Shown here piece after piece: positions 1-7,750 of a DNA stretch of 64,000 bases; positions within the stretch are counted from its first letter, which is position 1, and the number at the start of each line of letters is the position of its first letter. Source of the stretch: CBFFRJ01 sp051486985 (GTDB taxonomy: Bacteria > Pseudomonadota > Gammaproteobacteria > Enterobacterales > Enterobacteriaceae). The stretch covers positions 170,351 through 234,350 of the forward strand of contig NZ_JAHVDV010000003.1 in NCBI RefSeq assembly GCF_051486985.1, given 5' to 3'. A model generated the notes under the pieces. The model had not been told where the DNA came from. It did not search any database and saw only the letters and a program-made list of their open reading frames with translations. A program made the translations under genes and the position numbers.

Positions 1-419
1 ACACCGGTGGTTTTATCCAGCGCAATATTAAGGGACTCAGCAATACGTGCCAGACACGCGTCTTCACTGATTTGCAGCAGGTGGCTGCCGGGATGGAAGT
101 TCAGCAACGTCAGCCCGAGTTGCTCACAGCGCTGCATCTCATCCAGAAATGCGTCGCGGGATTTCTCCAGCGCATCCTGAACCGGATGACCCAGATTTAT
201 CAGATAGCTGTCGTGCGGCAGGATCTGCCCCGGTTGATAATGGTATTTTTCGCAGGCGGCTTTGAAACCATCAATCACCTCTGTCGTCAACGGGGCGGCC
301 CGCCACTGACGCTGGTTTTTAGTGAACAGGGCAAATGCGGTGGCATCAATTTCAGCGGCACGGATTGCGGCATTTGCAAGGCCGCCAGCGGCGCTGACGT
401 GCGCTCCAATGTATTTCAT
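1..419 (-). CDS. nfo: Endonuclease IV, N-terminal part (runs off the window)
   Basis: This is the N-terminal 139 codons of the AP endonuclease Nfo, which cuts the backbone 5' of abasic sites in base-excision repair in the cytoplasm. The protein begins MKYIGAHVSAAGG and carries His69 (in QILPHDSYL) and His109 (in LNFHPGSHL), at the positions of metal-cluster ligands of E. coli endonuclease IV. The full family length is about 285 residues, so roughly half lies outside the window. The start is chosen by an AGGAGT ribosome site 5 nt upstream. yeiH lies upstream on the same strand, as in E. coli. Confidence 0.95.
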   Translation of the reverse strand, partial: MKYIGAHVSAAGGLANAAIRAAEIDATAFALFTKNQRQWRAAPLTTEVIDGFKAACEKYHYQPGQILPHDSYLINLGHPVQDALEKSRDAFLDEMQRCEQLGLTLLNFHPGSHLLQISEDACLARIAESLNIALDKTTG

Positions 420-435
420 GAATAACTCCTGTTAA

Positions 436-472
436 ACCCGCCAGGGGAAAGCAATCCCCTATCATAGCGGGT
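436..472 (-). terminator. Nested hairpin between yeiH and nfo
   Basis: Outer arms ACCCGC/GCGGGT (436-441 and 467-472) enclose an inner stem AGGGGA/TCCCCT (443-448 and 455-460) with a 6-base loop. It lies after the yeiH stop and before the nfo start. There is no clear T run, so it may be a weak terminator or a leader structure of nfo. Confidence 0.35.
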
Positions 473-495
473 AAACCGGAGGGAGATGTATGGGT

Positions 496-1548
496 TTATG
501 CCATCACATGGTGTACAAGGAGATTTATTGCCCCGCCCCCTACGATTAACCAGATAAACAGCATCAGCGCCATCAACAGCGGTTTAGAACCTGCACGTTT
601 CAGGGCGCTGATATGGGTGGTTAACCCCAGCGCGGCCATCGCCATGGCGAGGAACAACGTGTCGACCGTGACCAGCGCGTTCACCACACCCTGCGGCAGC
701 AGGTGAAAAGAGTTAAAGAGCGCGACAACGATAAAAAACAGGGCGAACCAGGGGATGGTGATTTTGCTCTTCTGCGCCGCATTCGCCGGTGCCAGCGTTT
801 TTACCCGCATCGCCAGAATAATCAGAAAGGGGGCCAGCATCATCACGCGGAGCATTTTGGCAATAACCGCTGCGTTTTCCGCATCGGGACCGATAGCATG
901 CCCGGCAGCCACCACCTGCGCCACTTCGTGCATGGTCGACCCCATATAGATACCGTAATTTTCCAGGGTAAACAGGTGGCTCAGAAAGGGATAAAGCGCC
1001 GGGTATAAAAAGATGGCGAGCGTACCGTAAATCACCACCGTTGCGACGGCTACCGTTACTTTCGACGCTTCAGCTTTCACCACCGGCTCAGTTGCCAGCA
1101 CCGCCGCTGCGCCGCAGATGCTGCTGCCAGCCCCAATCAACCAGCTGGTCTGGCGGTCAAGACCAAACACTTTCTGCCCCAGCCAGCAGGCTAAAAGAAA
1201 GGTGGAACTGAGGGTCAGAACGTCAATAACGATGCCGCTGACGCCAACGTCAGCAATCTGGGAAAAGGTCAGGCGGAACCCGTACAGAATGATGCCCAGA
1301 CGCAAAAGATAATGTTTTGCCACGCGCACCCCGTCGTCACAGGAGCGGCTTAAACGCGGATAAAGGGTATTGCCGAGCAGTATGCCGAGCAGTATCGCCA
1401 GCGTCAGTGCGCTCATGCCTGCTGCGGTCAGCGTCGGAACAGTCCCTGCCCATAAGGCCACGCCTGCGACCAGTGCGCTGAGTGCAAGCCCCGGTAACAG
1501 GCCAGGCTTCAGCAGGGGGGCATGTTGGGATTGTGTGATGTTGTTCAT
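496..1548 (-). CDS. yeiH: YeiH, UPF0324/putative sulfate(sulfite)-exporter family membrane protein
   Basis: This 350-residue, very hydrophobic inner-membrane protein has about ten predicted membrane segments, against about 349 residues in E. coli. It belongs to the UPF0324 (PSE) family. The glycine-rich stretch LIGAGSSICGAAAVLA and the MHEVAQVVAAG motif, typical of the family, are present. It is divergent from the LysR gene yeiE across a gap of about 100 bp, and YeiE-type regulators have been linked to sulfite sensing and control of this exporter in related enterobacteria. A role in sulfite or small-anion efflux is inferred; nothing in the sequence proves the substrate. A strong AAGGAG site precedes the start. 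Confidence 0.9.
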   Translation of the reverse strand: MNNITQSQHAPLLKPGLLPGLALSALVAGVALWAGTVPTLTAAGMSALTLAILLGILLGNTLYPRLSRSCDDGVRVAKHYLLRLGIILYGFRLTFSQIADVGVSGIVIDVLTLSSTFLLACWLGQKVFGLDRQTSWLIGAGSSICGAAAVLATEPVVKAEASKVTVAVATVVIYGTLAIFLYPALYPFLSHLFTLENYGIYMGSTMHEVAQVVAAGHAIGPDAENAAVIAKMLRVMMLAPFLIILAMRVKTLAPANAAQKSKITIPWFALFFIVVALFNSFHLLPQGVVNALVTVDTLFLAMAMAALGLTTHISALKRAGSKPLLMALMLFIWLIVGGGAINLLVHHVMA

Positions 1549-1601
1549 AGCCTTCTCCTTTGTCTGCGGAAAAGGGTACGTCGCGATGGTTTAAAGGTAA
1601 A

Positions 1602-1625
1602 ATTGATTATATATTTATAATTAAT
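1602..1625. promoter_or_regulatory. 24-bp AT-rich palindrome between yeiH and yeiE, likely YeiE site
   Basis: Arms ATTGATTATA and TATAATTAAT (one mismatch) flank a 4-base TATT spacer. The site lies in the divergent yeiH/yeiE promoter region, where a LysR regulator normally binds a dyad and controls itself and its partner. That it is the YeiE operator is inferred from position and symmetry. Confidence 0.5.
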
Positions 1626-1649
1626 CTTTATAAGTGGTAAGGGCAGGGT

Positions 1650-2516
1650 ATGCATATCACGCTCCGGCAGCTTGAAGTGTTTGCCGAGGTTTTGAAAAGC
1701 GGATCAACGACGCAGGCCTCACAGAGGCTTGCGCTGTCGCAGTCTGCGGTCAGCGCCGCATTAACCGATCTGGAAGGCCAGCTCGGTGTACAGCTGTTTG
1801 ACCGGGTAGGTAAAAGGCTGGTGGTGAATGAGCATGGCCGCCTGCTTTATCCGCGCGCGCTGGCATTGCTGGAACAGGCGCTTGAAATTGAACAGTTATT
1901 TCGCGAAGAGAACGGGGCCATACGGGTGTATGCCAGTAGCACCATCGGCAACTATATTTTGCCGGAAGTGATCGCCCGCTATCGTCGCGATCTGCCGGAT
2001 CTGCCGCTGGATATGCGCGTCGGTAACAGTCAGGACGTGATCAACGCGGTGGCAGATTTTCGTGTGGATATCGGCCTGATTGAAGGACCGTGCCACATGG
2101 CCGAAATCATTGCCGAGCCCTGGCTTGAAGATGAGCTGGTAGTGTTTGCGCCGCCGGGCTGCGCATTACTCCAGGGTGAGGTCACGCTGTTACGGCTTGC
2201 GGCAGCCCCCTGGATCCTGCGTGAACGCGGTTCAGGGACCCGTGAAATTGTCGATTATCTGCTGCTTTCTCATCTGCCTGAGTTTCACCTGGGCATGGAG
2301 CTTGGAAACTCCGAGGCAATAAAGCATGCGGTGCGCCACGGTCTGGGCATCAGCTGTTTATCGCGACGGGTGATTGCCGAGCAACTGGATGCCGGCTCAC
2401 TGGTGGAGGTGCCGCTGCCATTGCCACGCCTGGTGCGCACCCTCTGGCGGATCCATCACCGCCAAAAACACCTCTCCAGCGCACTCCATCGCTTTTTGCG
2501 CTACTGCGACATCTGA
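1650..2516 (+). CDS. yeiE: LysR-type regulator YeiE
   Basis: This 288-residue LysR regulator has an N-terminal winged helix-turn-helix at about residues 2-60 (ITLRQLEVFAEVLKSGSTT, then SQSAVSAALTDLEGQL) and a C-terminal substrate-binding domain. E. coli YeiE is about 293 residues. Family members have been described as sulfite-responsive and as affecting iron and motility genes; these roles are family knowledge, not visible here. It is divergent from yeiH, and the palindrome at 1602-1625 lies between them. In E. coli lysP follows directly; here an ABC transporter operon intervenes. Confidence 0.9.
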   Translation: MHITLRQLEVFAEVLKSGSTTQASQRLALSQSAVSAALTDLEGQLGVQLFDRVGKRLVVNEHGRLLYPRALALLEQALEIEQLFREENGAIRVYASSTIGNYILPEVIARYRRDLPDLPLDMRVGNSQDVINAVADFRVDIGLIEGPCHMAEIIAEPWLEDELVVFAPPGCALLQGEVTLLRLAAAPWILRERGSGTREIVDYLLLSHLPEFHLGMELGNSEAIKHAVRHGLGISCLSRRVIAEQLDAGSLVEVPLPLPRLVRTLWRIHHRQKHLSSALHRFLRYCDI

Positions 2517-2517
2517 C

Positions 2518-2553
2518 TGCACCATCACGATGCGCCTGCACCTTTCTGGTGTG
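2518..2553 (+). promoter_or_regulatory. Two NtrC-like sites upstream of the ABC transporter operon
   Basis: TGCACCATCACGATGCG (2518-2534) and TGCACCTTTCTGGTGTG (2537-2553) resemble the NtrC consensus TGCAC-N7-GTGCA, the second with one mismatch. Their centres are 19 bp apart, about two helical turns on one DNA face, and about 100 bp upstream of the start point expected from the sigma-54 promoter. This is the usual enhancer spacing. Confidence 0.6.
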
Positions 2554-2617
2554 CAGGCGTAGCCATAATCTCTCCCCCGACGCCCGCAGCGACAGCGGCC
2601 GTCGTGTAGCGCCGCGT

Positions 2618-2633
2618 TGGCACATTAGTTGCA
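2618..2633 (+). promoter_or_regulatory. Consensus sigma-54 promoter
   Basis: TGGCACATTAGTTGCA matches the sigma-54 consensus TGGCACRNNNNTTGCW throughout, with exactly 10 bp between the invariant GG and GC. It lies 50 bp upstream of the ABC binding-protein gene, so transcription would start near 2644. Confidence 0.75.
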
Positions 2634-2682
2634 AAATATGATTCAAAGAATCTTTTGTTTCATAAGCGACAGGGTGATGACG

Positions 2683-3468
2683 ATGAAAAAGTGGATGCGG
2701 GCAGCAGCAGGTGCTGCATTAATGTTCTCCTCAGTGAGTGCGGTTCTGGCGGATCAACTGCAGGATATTCAACAGCGCGGCGTGTTGCGCGTTGCGGTGC
2801 CGCAGGATTTCCCGCCGTTTGGGTCAGTTGCTATCGACCTTAAGCCGCAGGGCTACGACATTGACATGGCAGAATATCTGGCAAAAGGCATGAAGGTGAA
2901 AGTAGAGCTGGTGCCGGTGACCAGTGCCAACCGCGTTCCCTACCTGCAGACCAATAAAGTGGATTTGGTGATTTCCAGCCTCGGTAAAAACGCGGAGCGC
3001 GAAAGGGTCATCGATTTCAGCCGCGCCTACGCGCCGTTCTTTCTCGGCGTATTTGGCCCCAAAGATGCCGCGCTTGCCGATGCCAACGCCCTGAGCGGGA
3101 AATCGGTGGGGGTCACGCGCGGTGCCGTCGAGGATATGGTCCTGACCGACCTGGTGCCGAAAGATGCGCAACTGAAGCGCTATGAAGATAACAACACCAC
3201 CATTTCTGCTTATCTTTCCGGACAGGTGCAGTATCTCGCTACCGGTAACGTCGTGGTCGCGGCCATCGCGCGCCAGAACCCATCGCAAGCGCCGGTGAGC
3301 AAATTTATGCTCAAAGATTCACCCTGTTACATCGGCCTGAAGAAAAATGAACCAGCGTTGAAAGCGGAAGTGGACAAGCTGGTCGCGCAGGCGCTGAAAG
3401 AGGGCACGCTGAACACCTTCTCCGAAAAATGGATGCAGGCGCCATTGCCGGCTCATTTCGGCGCTTAA
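2683..3468 (+). CDS. Periplasmic amino-acid-binding protein of ABC transporter
   Basis: This 261-residue secreted protein has a typical signal peptide (MKKWMRAAAGAALMFSSVSA, cut after LA) and a family 3 solute-binding fold (RGVLRVAVPQDFPPFG, then GYDIDMAEYLAK). It would deliver a polar amino acid to the two permeases encoded next. The ATG at 2683 is preferred over 2677 because AGGGTG at 2671 is then well spaced, and because it starts the signal peptide cleanly. The ligand cannot be told from sequence. It is first in a four-gene operon behind a sigma-54 promoter, which points to nitrogen scavenging. Confidence 0.85.
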   Translation: MKKWMRAAAGAALMFSSVSAVLADQLQDIQQRGVLRVAVPQDFPPFGSVAIDLKPQGYDIDMAEYLAKGMKVKVELVPVTSANRVPYLQTNKVDLVISSLGKNAERERVIDFSRAYAPFFLGVFGPKDAALADANALSGKSVGVTRGAVEDMVLTDLVPKDAQLKRYEDNNTTISAYLSGQVQYLATGNVVVAAIARQNPSQAPVSKFMLKDSPCYIGLKKNEPALKAEVDKLVAQALKEGTLNTFSEKWMQAPLPAHFGA

Positions 3469-3477
3469 GGGGTCGGC

Positions 3478-4143
3478 ATGACGACAACCCTTGATTTTGC
3501 CGCCCTCTGGCCCTTCTGGCCGCAGTTGCTGGCGGGGCTGTGGACCACGGTCACCCTGACCACTGTGGCGACCCTCGGTAGGGTGTCGCTCGGGATCATC
3601 GGCGCGGCGCTGCGCAGTGGTAAACCGACTCTCCTCAGTCACCTCTGGGGGGCGTATGTGGAGCTGATTCGCAATACCCCCTTCGTGGTGCAGCTTTTTT
3701 TCATTGTGTTTGGCCTGCCAGGGCTTGGCCTCAAGCTTACGGCAGGGCAGGCGGCGCTGATTGCCATGTTGATTAACCTCGGCGCGTACAGCACTGAAAT
3801 TATCCGCGCCGGTATTCAGGTCGCGCCAAAAGGCCAGTGGGAAGCGGCGAGGGTGCTGGGATTAACGAAAGTGCAGACCTTTATACGGGTGATTCTCCCC
3901 CCGGCGCTGGGGCGGATTTACCCGGCGCTGGTGAGTCAATGCATCATCGTGATGCTGGGGTCATCGGTGGTGTCGCAGGTCTCATATGAAGAGCTGACCT
4001 TTATGGCAAACCTGATTCAGTCTCGCACTTTTTTGAGTTTTGAAGTCTATCTGGTCACCACGCTGTTGTACCTTGCGCTCTCATTGCTGATGCGTCAGGT
4101 TTTGCTGGCCGCCGGGCGCAAGTGGTTAGGGAGTGAACACTGA
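3478..4143 (+). CDS. Amino-acid ABC transporter permease (HisM/GlnP family)
   Basis: This 221-residue inner-membrane permease has about five membrane segments and a recognisable EAA loop (APKGQWEAARVLGLTKVQTF) that docks the ATPase. ELIRNTPFVVQLFF is the family signature near the second membrane segment. It starts 9 bp after the binding-protein gene. Its TGA overlaps the ATG of the next permease (TGATG), indicating translational coupling. It would pair with the next permease as a heterodimer. Confidence 0.87.
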   Translation: MTTTLDFAALWPFWPQLLAGLWTTVTLTTVATLGRVSLGIIGAALRSGKPTLLSHLWGAYVELIRNTPFVVQLFFIVFGLPGLGLKLTAGQAALIAMLINLGAYSTEIIRAGIQVAPKGQWEAARVLGLTKVQTFIRVILPPALGRIYPALVSQCIIVMLGSSVVSQVSYEELTFMANLIQSRTFLSFEVYLVTTLLYLALSLLMRQVLLAAGRKWLGSEH

Positions 4144-4799
4144 TGAGCACATTTACCGACTGGGATATTCTGCGCAACCTGCTGCTGGCCGCACGCTGGA
4201 CGCTGCTGCTCTCCCTGATTGCCTTTATTTGCGGCACCTTAGTGACTCTGCCGCTGCTGGTGCTGCGCATCAGCCGCTGGGTGTGGCCGAAACGTTGTAT
4301 TGCAGCTTACGCCGCCCTGTTTCAGGGCACGCCGCTGCTGATGCAGCTCTTCCTGGCGTTCTTTGGTCTTGCGCTGTTTGGCATTGATGTCAGCCCCTGG
4401 ACGGCGGCCACGCTGGCGCTGACCTTATTCACCAGCGCTTTTTTGCTCGATATCTGGTACGGCAGCATCAAAGCGTTACCAAAGGGGCAGTGGGAGGCGT
4501 GCCGCTGCCTGGGGTTAAGCTTCGGTCAGACGTTGTTTCGCGTGATTGCGCCCCAGGCAATACGTATTGCCATCGCCCCGACGGTGGGCTTCTCGGTGCA
4601 GGTGGTGAAGGGGACAGCCCTGGCTTCCATTATTGGCTTTGTTGAACTCACCAAGGCGGGCACCATGCTCAATAACGTCACCTTTGCACCCTTTAAAGTG
4701 TTTGGCCTGGTCGCGCTGGGCTATTTCCTGATGTGTTACCCGCTGTCGCGTTACAGCCGTTACCTGGAGAAGAAATTCCATGCCGCTCATCACCATTAA
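4143..4799 (+). CDS. Amino-acid ABC transporter permease (second subunit)
   Basis: This 218-residue membrane protein is of the same family as the preceding gene, with the EAA loop LPKGQWEACRCLGLSFGQTL at about residues 115-135 and the motif AYAALFQGTPLLMQLF. It overlaps the upstream permease by one base and the downstream ATPase gene by 20 bases, so the three are expected to be translated together. Its C-terminus (KKFHAAHHH) is His-rich. Substrate unknown. Confidence 0.87.
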   Translation: MSTFTDWDILRNLLLAARWTLLLSLIAFICGTLVTLPLLVLRISRWVWPKRCIAAYAALFQGTPLLMQLFLAFFGLALFGIDVSPWTAATLALTLFTSAFLLDIWYGSIKALPKGQWEACRCLGLSFGQTLFRVIAPQAIRIAIAPTVGFSVQVVKGTALASIIGFVELTKAGTMLNNVTFAPFKVFGLVALGYFLMCYPLSRYSRYLEKKFHAAHHH

Positions 4800-5517
4800 T
4801 GACGTGCAAAAATATTACGGCGACAACCATGTGCTGAAGGGCGTCAGTCTGGATATCGAAATGGGTGAAGTGGTGTCGATTATCGGGCGCAGCGGCTCGG
4901 GAAAAAGCACGTTGCTGCGCTGCATGAACGGCCTGGAAGGTTACCAGGACGGCAGCATCAAGCTCGGTGGCATGACGGTGACGGACAGAGATTCGCAAGC
5001 CCGCGAGATCAGCCGTTCTGTCGGGATGGTGTTCCAGAGTTTTAACCTGTTTCCCCATATGACCGCGCTGGAAAACGTGATGCTGGCGCCGCGCCGGGTG
5101 CTGAAATTGCCCGCTGATGAGTGCCGCCAGTTGGCAAAAGAGATGCTGGAGAAGGTCGGGTTAGGGGAGCGTATGGACTATTATCCGTCGAACCTCTCCG
5201 GGGGGCAGCAGCAGCGCGTGGCCATTGCCCGTGCGCTGGCGATGAAACCCAAAGTGCTGTTGTGCGATGAAATCACCTCAGCACTGGACCCGGAGCTGGT
5301 GGGGGAGGTATTGCGCGTGCTGGAGCAACTTGCCGCTGAAGGTATGACGCTGATTCTGGTGACCCATGAGATGAGTTTCGCCCGGGAAGTGGGTGACAGG
5401 GTGGTGTTTATGCATCAGGGAAAAGTCTGGGAGCAGGGGGAGAGCAAGTCGTTCTTTAATCAGCCGAAGACACCAGAATTACAGCAGTTTATTGCGTCGG
5501 TAAGAGGGCTGAACTAG
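4780..5517 (+). CDS. Amino-acid ABC transporter ATP-binding protein (GlnQ/HisP family)
   Basis: This 245-residue cytoplasmic ATPase has Walker A GRSGSGKST at about residue 37, signature LSGGQQQRVAIARAL, Walker B VLLCDEITSALDPE and the switch His in LVTHEMSFA. ITSALD, where most relatives have PTSALD, is a small departure but leaves the catalytic Glu intact. It ends the four-gene operon. The REP-rich gap begins right after its stop, and no strong terminator is visible apart from the imperfect C/G-rich stem at 5543-5568. Confidence 0.88.
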   Translation: MPLITINDVQKYYGDNHVLKGVSLDIEMGEVVSIIGRSGSGKSTLLRCMNGLEGYQDGSIKLGGMTVTDRDSQAREISRSVGMVFQSFNLFPHMTALENVMLAPRRVLKLPADECRQLAKEMLEKVGLGERMDYYPSNLSGGQQQRVAIARALAMKPKVLLCDEITSALDPELVGEVLRVLEQLAAEGMTLILVTHEMSFAREVGDRVVFMHQGKVWEQGESKSFFNQPKTPELQQFIASVRGLN

Positions 5518-5532
5518 CCCTTGTGTAACCAC

Positions 5533-5553
5533 CCCTCATCCTTACCTTCTCCC
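5533..5553 (+). repeat. Solitary REP-like arm
   Basis: This 21-base arm follows the pattern CCCTCAnCC..ACCTTCTCCC. The same arm begins the elements at 5914, 60067 and 63783. It is followed by AAAA and a G-rich partner, so it forms an imperfect hairpin just after the ABC operon. Confidence 0.6.
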
Positions 5554-5640
5554 CAAAAGGGGGGAGGGACCCTGGTAATATTACGTTTTTACCGCCATAA
5601 CGCGGCGCAATCAGAATAAAGCAATTACAGCGATGACAGG

Positions 5641-5910
5641 GTCCGGCTGAAAATCGGCGACGCGTATCCGCAAGGCCGGGGCGCCGCGCAGGGATGCGCG
5701 GCGAGGGCGGCTTTACAGGGAGGTTTCCTCCGCCCGTCCCCGATAAGCCTGAAGGATTAAGCGTCGTGGACTGCGCAGCGGCGATTTTCTTAGCCGGGAG
5801 CCCGGGTCGCCAGGGTGGTGGCGGTGAACCACCCTGGCACGTTCACGGGTTCTGGAGCTACAGAGAAGCAAGGAAGATAAGGTGAACGGAATGACCCTCA
5901 GAGCCGCATG
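5641..5910 (+). repeat. Structured G/C-rich composite repeat, copy 1
   Basis: It contains two perfect hairpins. One has 9-bp arms CGCCGCGCA/TGCGCGGCG with a 4-base loop (5682-5703). The other has 11-bp arms GCCAGGGTGGT/ACCACCCTGGC with an 8-base loop (5809-5838). The part from 5831 onward recurs in inverted orientation at 63917-64000, with clear similarity and only scattered differences. A 63-codon open frame across it is proline- and glycine-rich and is better explained as repeat DNA. Confidence 0.7.
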
Positions 5911-5913
5911 TTC

Positions 5914-6119
5914 CCCTCACCCTGACCTTCTCCCCCAAGAGGAGAGGGAGCTGTCCGTGCTCGCATTTTCTTTGTGGTAATTCCTTAACCCTGAGTGAGA
6001 GGGAACTGTCCGTGCTCGCACTTTCTTTGTGGTAATTCCTTAACCCTGAGTGAGAGTGAACCGAACGAGAATGGCTTTGATTTTCTCCCTCTCCCTTAGG
6101 GAGAGGGCCGGGGTGAGGG
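5914..6119 (+). repeat. REPIN-like element A with inverted REP arms
   Basis: The left arm (5914-5934) and the right arm (6099-6119) are inverted copies, 18 of 21 positions matching. Inside the right end a hairpin CCCTCTCCC/GGGAGAGGG (6087-6107) repeats the motif. The interior is a 55-bp tandem duplication. The arrangement, two REP arms facing each other around a short core, is that of a REP doublet. Confidence 0.7.
5951..6060 (+). repeat. 55-bp direct tandem repeat, two copies
   Basis: Copies at 5951-6005 and 6006-6060 begin CTGTCCGTGCTCGCA and differ at only two positions. They form the core of REPIN-like element A, upstream of lysP. Confidence 0.9.
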
Positions 6120-6252
6120 GGCGTCATCCACTGCCTTACTTATAATCCACCTGCTATCATGAAGGTGTCTAATATGAGGGTTTTTGTGCCAGATTGAACC
6201 CTTTTCGTTTGCTACAATCGCGCCTCATTTTTTGGATGGATAGCATTTTCTT

Positions 6253-7722
6253 ATGGTTTGTGAAACTAAAACCACACAAGCGCCCACGCTTCGCCGTGCG
6301 CTCAAGGCGCGTCACCTGACGATGATCGCCATTGGCGGATCTATCGGAACTGGTCTTTTTGTTGCATCCGGGGCGACGATTTCCGCAGCGGGCCCGGGCG
6401 GCGCGCTCTTCTCTTATATTCTCATCGGCCTGATGGTCTATTTCCTGATGACCAGCCTGGGCGAGCTGGCGGCGTACATGCCGGTTTCCGGTTCATTTGC
6501 CACCTATGGTCAGCAGTATGTTGAAGAGGGTTTTGGCTTCGCGCTGGGCTGGAACTACTGGTACAACTGGGCCGTCACCATCGCCGTGGACCTGGTTGCC
6601 GCGCAGCTGGTAATGACCTGGTGGTTTCCCGATACGCCGGGCTGGATCTGGAGCGCCGTGTTCCTCTGCGTCATCTTCCTGCTGAACTATATCTCGGTGA
6701 AGGGCTTTGGTGAGGCCGAATACTGGTTCTCGCTGATTAAAGTGGCGACCGTGGTTATCTTTATCGTCATCGGTATCATGATGATTGTGGGCATTTTCAA
6801 AGGCGCGCAGCCTGCGGGGTGGAGCAACTGGACGACAGGAGATGCGCCTTTTGCCGGCGGCCTGTCGGCGATGATTGGTGTGGCCATGATCGTTGGCTTC
6901 TCTTTCCAGGGCACCGAGCTTATTGGCATCGCGGCGGGTGAATCTGAAGATCCTGAGAAAAATATTCCGCGCGCCGTGCGCCAGGTCTTCTGGCGTATTC
7001 TGCTGTTCTATGTGTTCGCGATTCTGATTATCAGCCTGATCATTCCGTACACCGATCCGAGCCTGCTGCGCAACGATGTAAAAGACATCAGTGTCAGCCC
7101 ATTCACGCTGGTGTTCCAGCATGCCGGTCTGCTCTCTGCGGCTGCCATTATGAATGCGGTGATCCTGACGGCGGTACTCTCAGCCGGTAACTCTGGCATG
7201 TACGCGTCGACCCGTATGCTTTACACCCTGGCCTGCGACGGTAAAGCGCCGCGTATCTTCGCTAAGCTGTCAAAAGGCGGTGTCCCACGCAACGCGCTGT
7301 ATGCCACTACCGTGATTGCGGGGCTGTGCTTCCTGACCTCTATGTTTGGTAACCAGACGGTTTATCTGTGGTTATTGAATACCTCCGGCATGACGGGCTT
7401 TATCGCCTGGCTGGGGATTGCCATCAGCCATTATCGTTTCCGTCGTGGTTATGTGATGCAGGGGCACGATCTCAATAATCTGCCGTACCGCTCGGGTTTC
7501 TTCCCGCTGGGGCCGATGTTTGCCTTCGCCCTGTGCCTGATCATTACCCTTGGTCAGAACTATGAAGCCTTCCTGAAAGACACCATTGACTGGGGCGCAG
7601 TGGCAGCAACTTACATTGGTATCCCGCTGTTCCTGATTATCTGGTTTGGTTACAAATTCTCCAGAGGCACCCGCTTTGTTAGCTACAAAGAGATGGTGTT
7701 CCCGGAGCGTTTTACGAAGTAA
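6253..7722 (+). CDS. lysP: Lysine-specific permease LysP
   Basis: This 489-residue APC-superfamily permease is the same length as E. coli LysP and close to it throughout (HLTMIAIGGSIGTGLFVASG near the N-terminus, then GFSFQGTELIGIAAGESEDP). It has twelve predicted membrane segments and imports lysine with protons. In E. coli it also acts as the lysine co-sensor for CadC. The start matches the E. coli N-terminus (MVxETKTT). The Shine-Dalgarno sequence is weak (GGATGG about 14 nt upstream). It is monocistronic, ending in a strong bidirectional terminator shared with the convergent receptor gene. Confidence 0.97.
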   Translation: MVCETKTTQAPTLRRALKARHLTMIAIGGSIGTGLFVASGATISAAGPGGALFSYILIGLMVYFLMTSLGELAAYMPVSGSFATYGQQYVEEGFGFALGWNYWYNWAVTIAVDLVAAQLVMTWWFPDTPGWIWSAVFLCVIFLLNYISVKGFGEAEYWFSLIKVATVVIFIVIGIMMIVGIFKGAQPAGWSNWTTGDAPFAGGLSAMIGVAMIVGFSFQGTELIGIAAGESEDPEKNIPRAVRQVFWRILLFYVFAILIISLIIPYTDPSLLRNDVKDISVSPFTLVFQHAGLLSAAAIMNAVILTAVLSAGNSGMYASTRMLYTLACDGKAPRIFAKLSKGGVPRNALYATTVIAGLCFLTSMFGNQTVYLWLLNTSGMTGFIAWLGIAISHYRFRRGYVMQGHDLNNLPYRSGFFPLGPMFAFALCLIITLGQNYEAFLKDTIDWGAVAATYIGIPLFLIIWFGYKFSRGTRFVSYKEMVFPERFTK

Positions 7723-7750
7723 ATCTCAGTTCCTGGCAGTCACAAATAAA

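Larger units (their letters stand above)
5518..6252. other. 735-bp intergenic region made almost entirely of repeats
   Basis: No convincing gene lies here. From left to right it holds a single REP-like arm (5533-5553), a G/C-rich structured element (5641-5910), a REP-bounded element (5914-6119) containing a 55-bp tandem repeat, and about 120 bp that must carry the lysP promoter and leader. I see no lysine-riboswitch-like structure before lysP. Confidence 0.7.

Noticed and set aside
5694..5885. 63-codon frame in the structured repeat
   Set aside because: Its sequence is repeat DNA with hairpins and a second partial copy at the right end; no ribosome site or protein-like pattern.
5533..6119. 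CRISPR array
   Set aside because: The repeats are inverted REP arms and two tandem 55-bp copies, without regular unique spacers or cas genes.
6130..6252. Possible lysine riboswitch before lysP
   Set aside because: The leader is too short and lacks the long paired architecture of the lysine element; E. coli lysP is not riboswitch-controlled.
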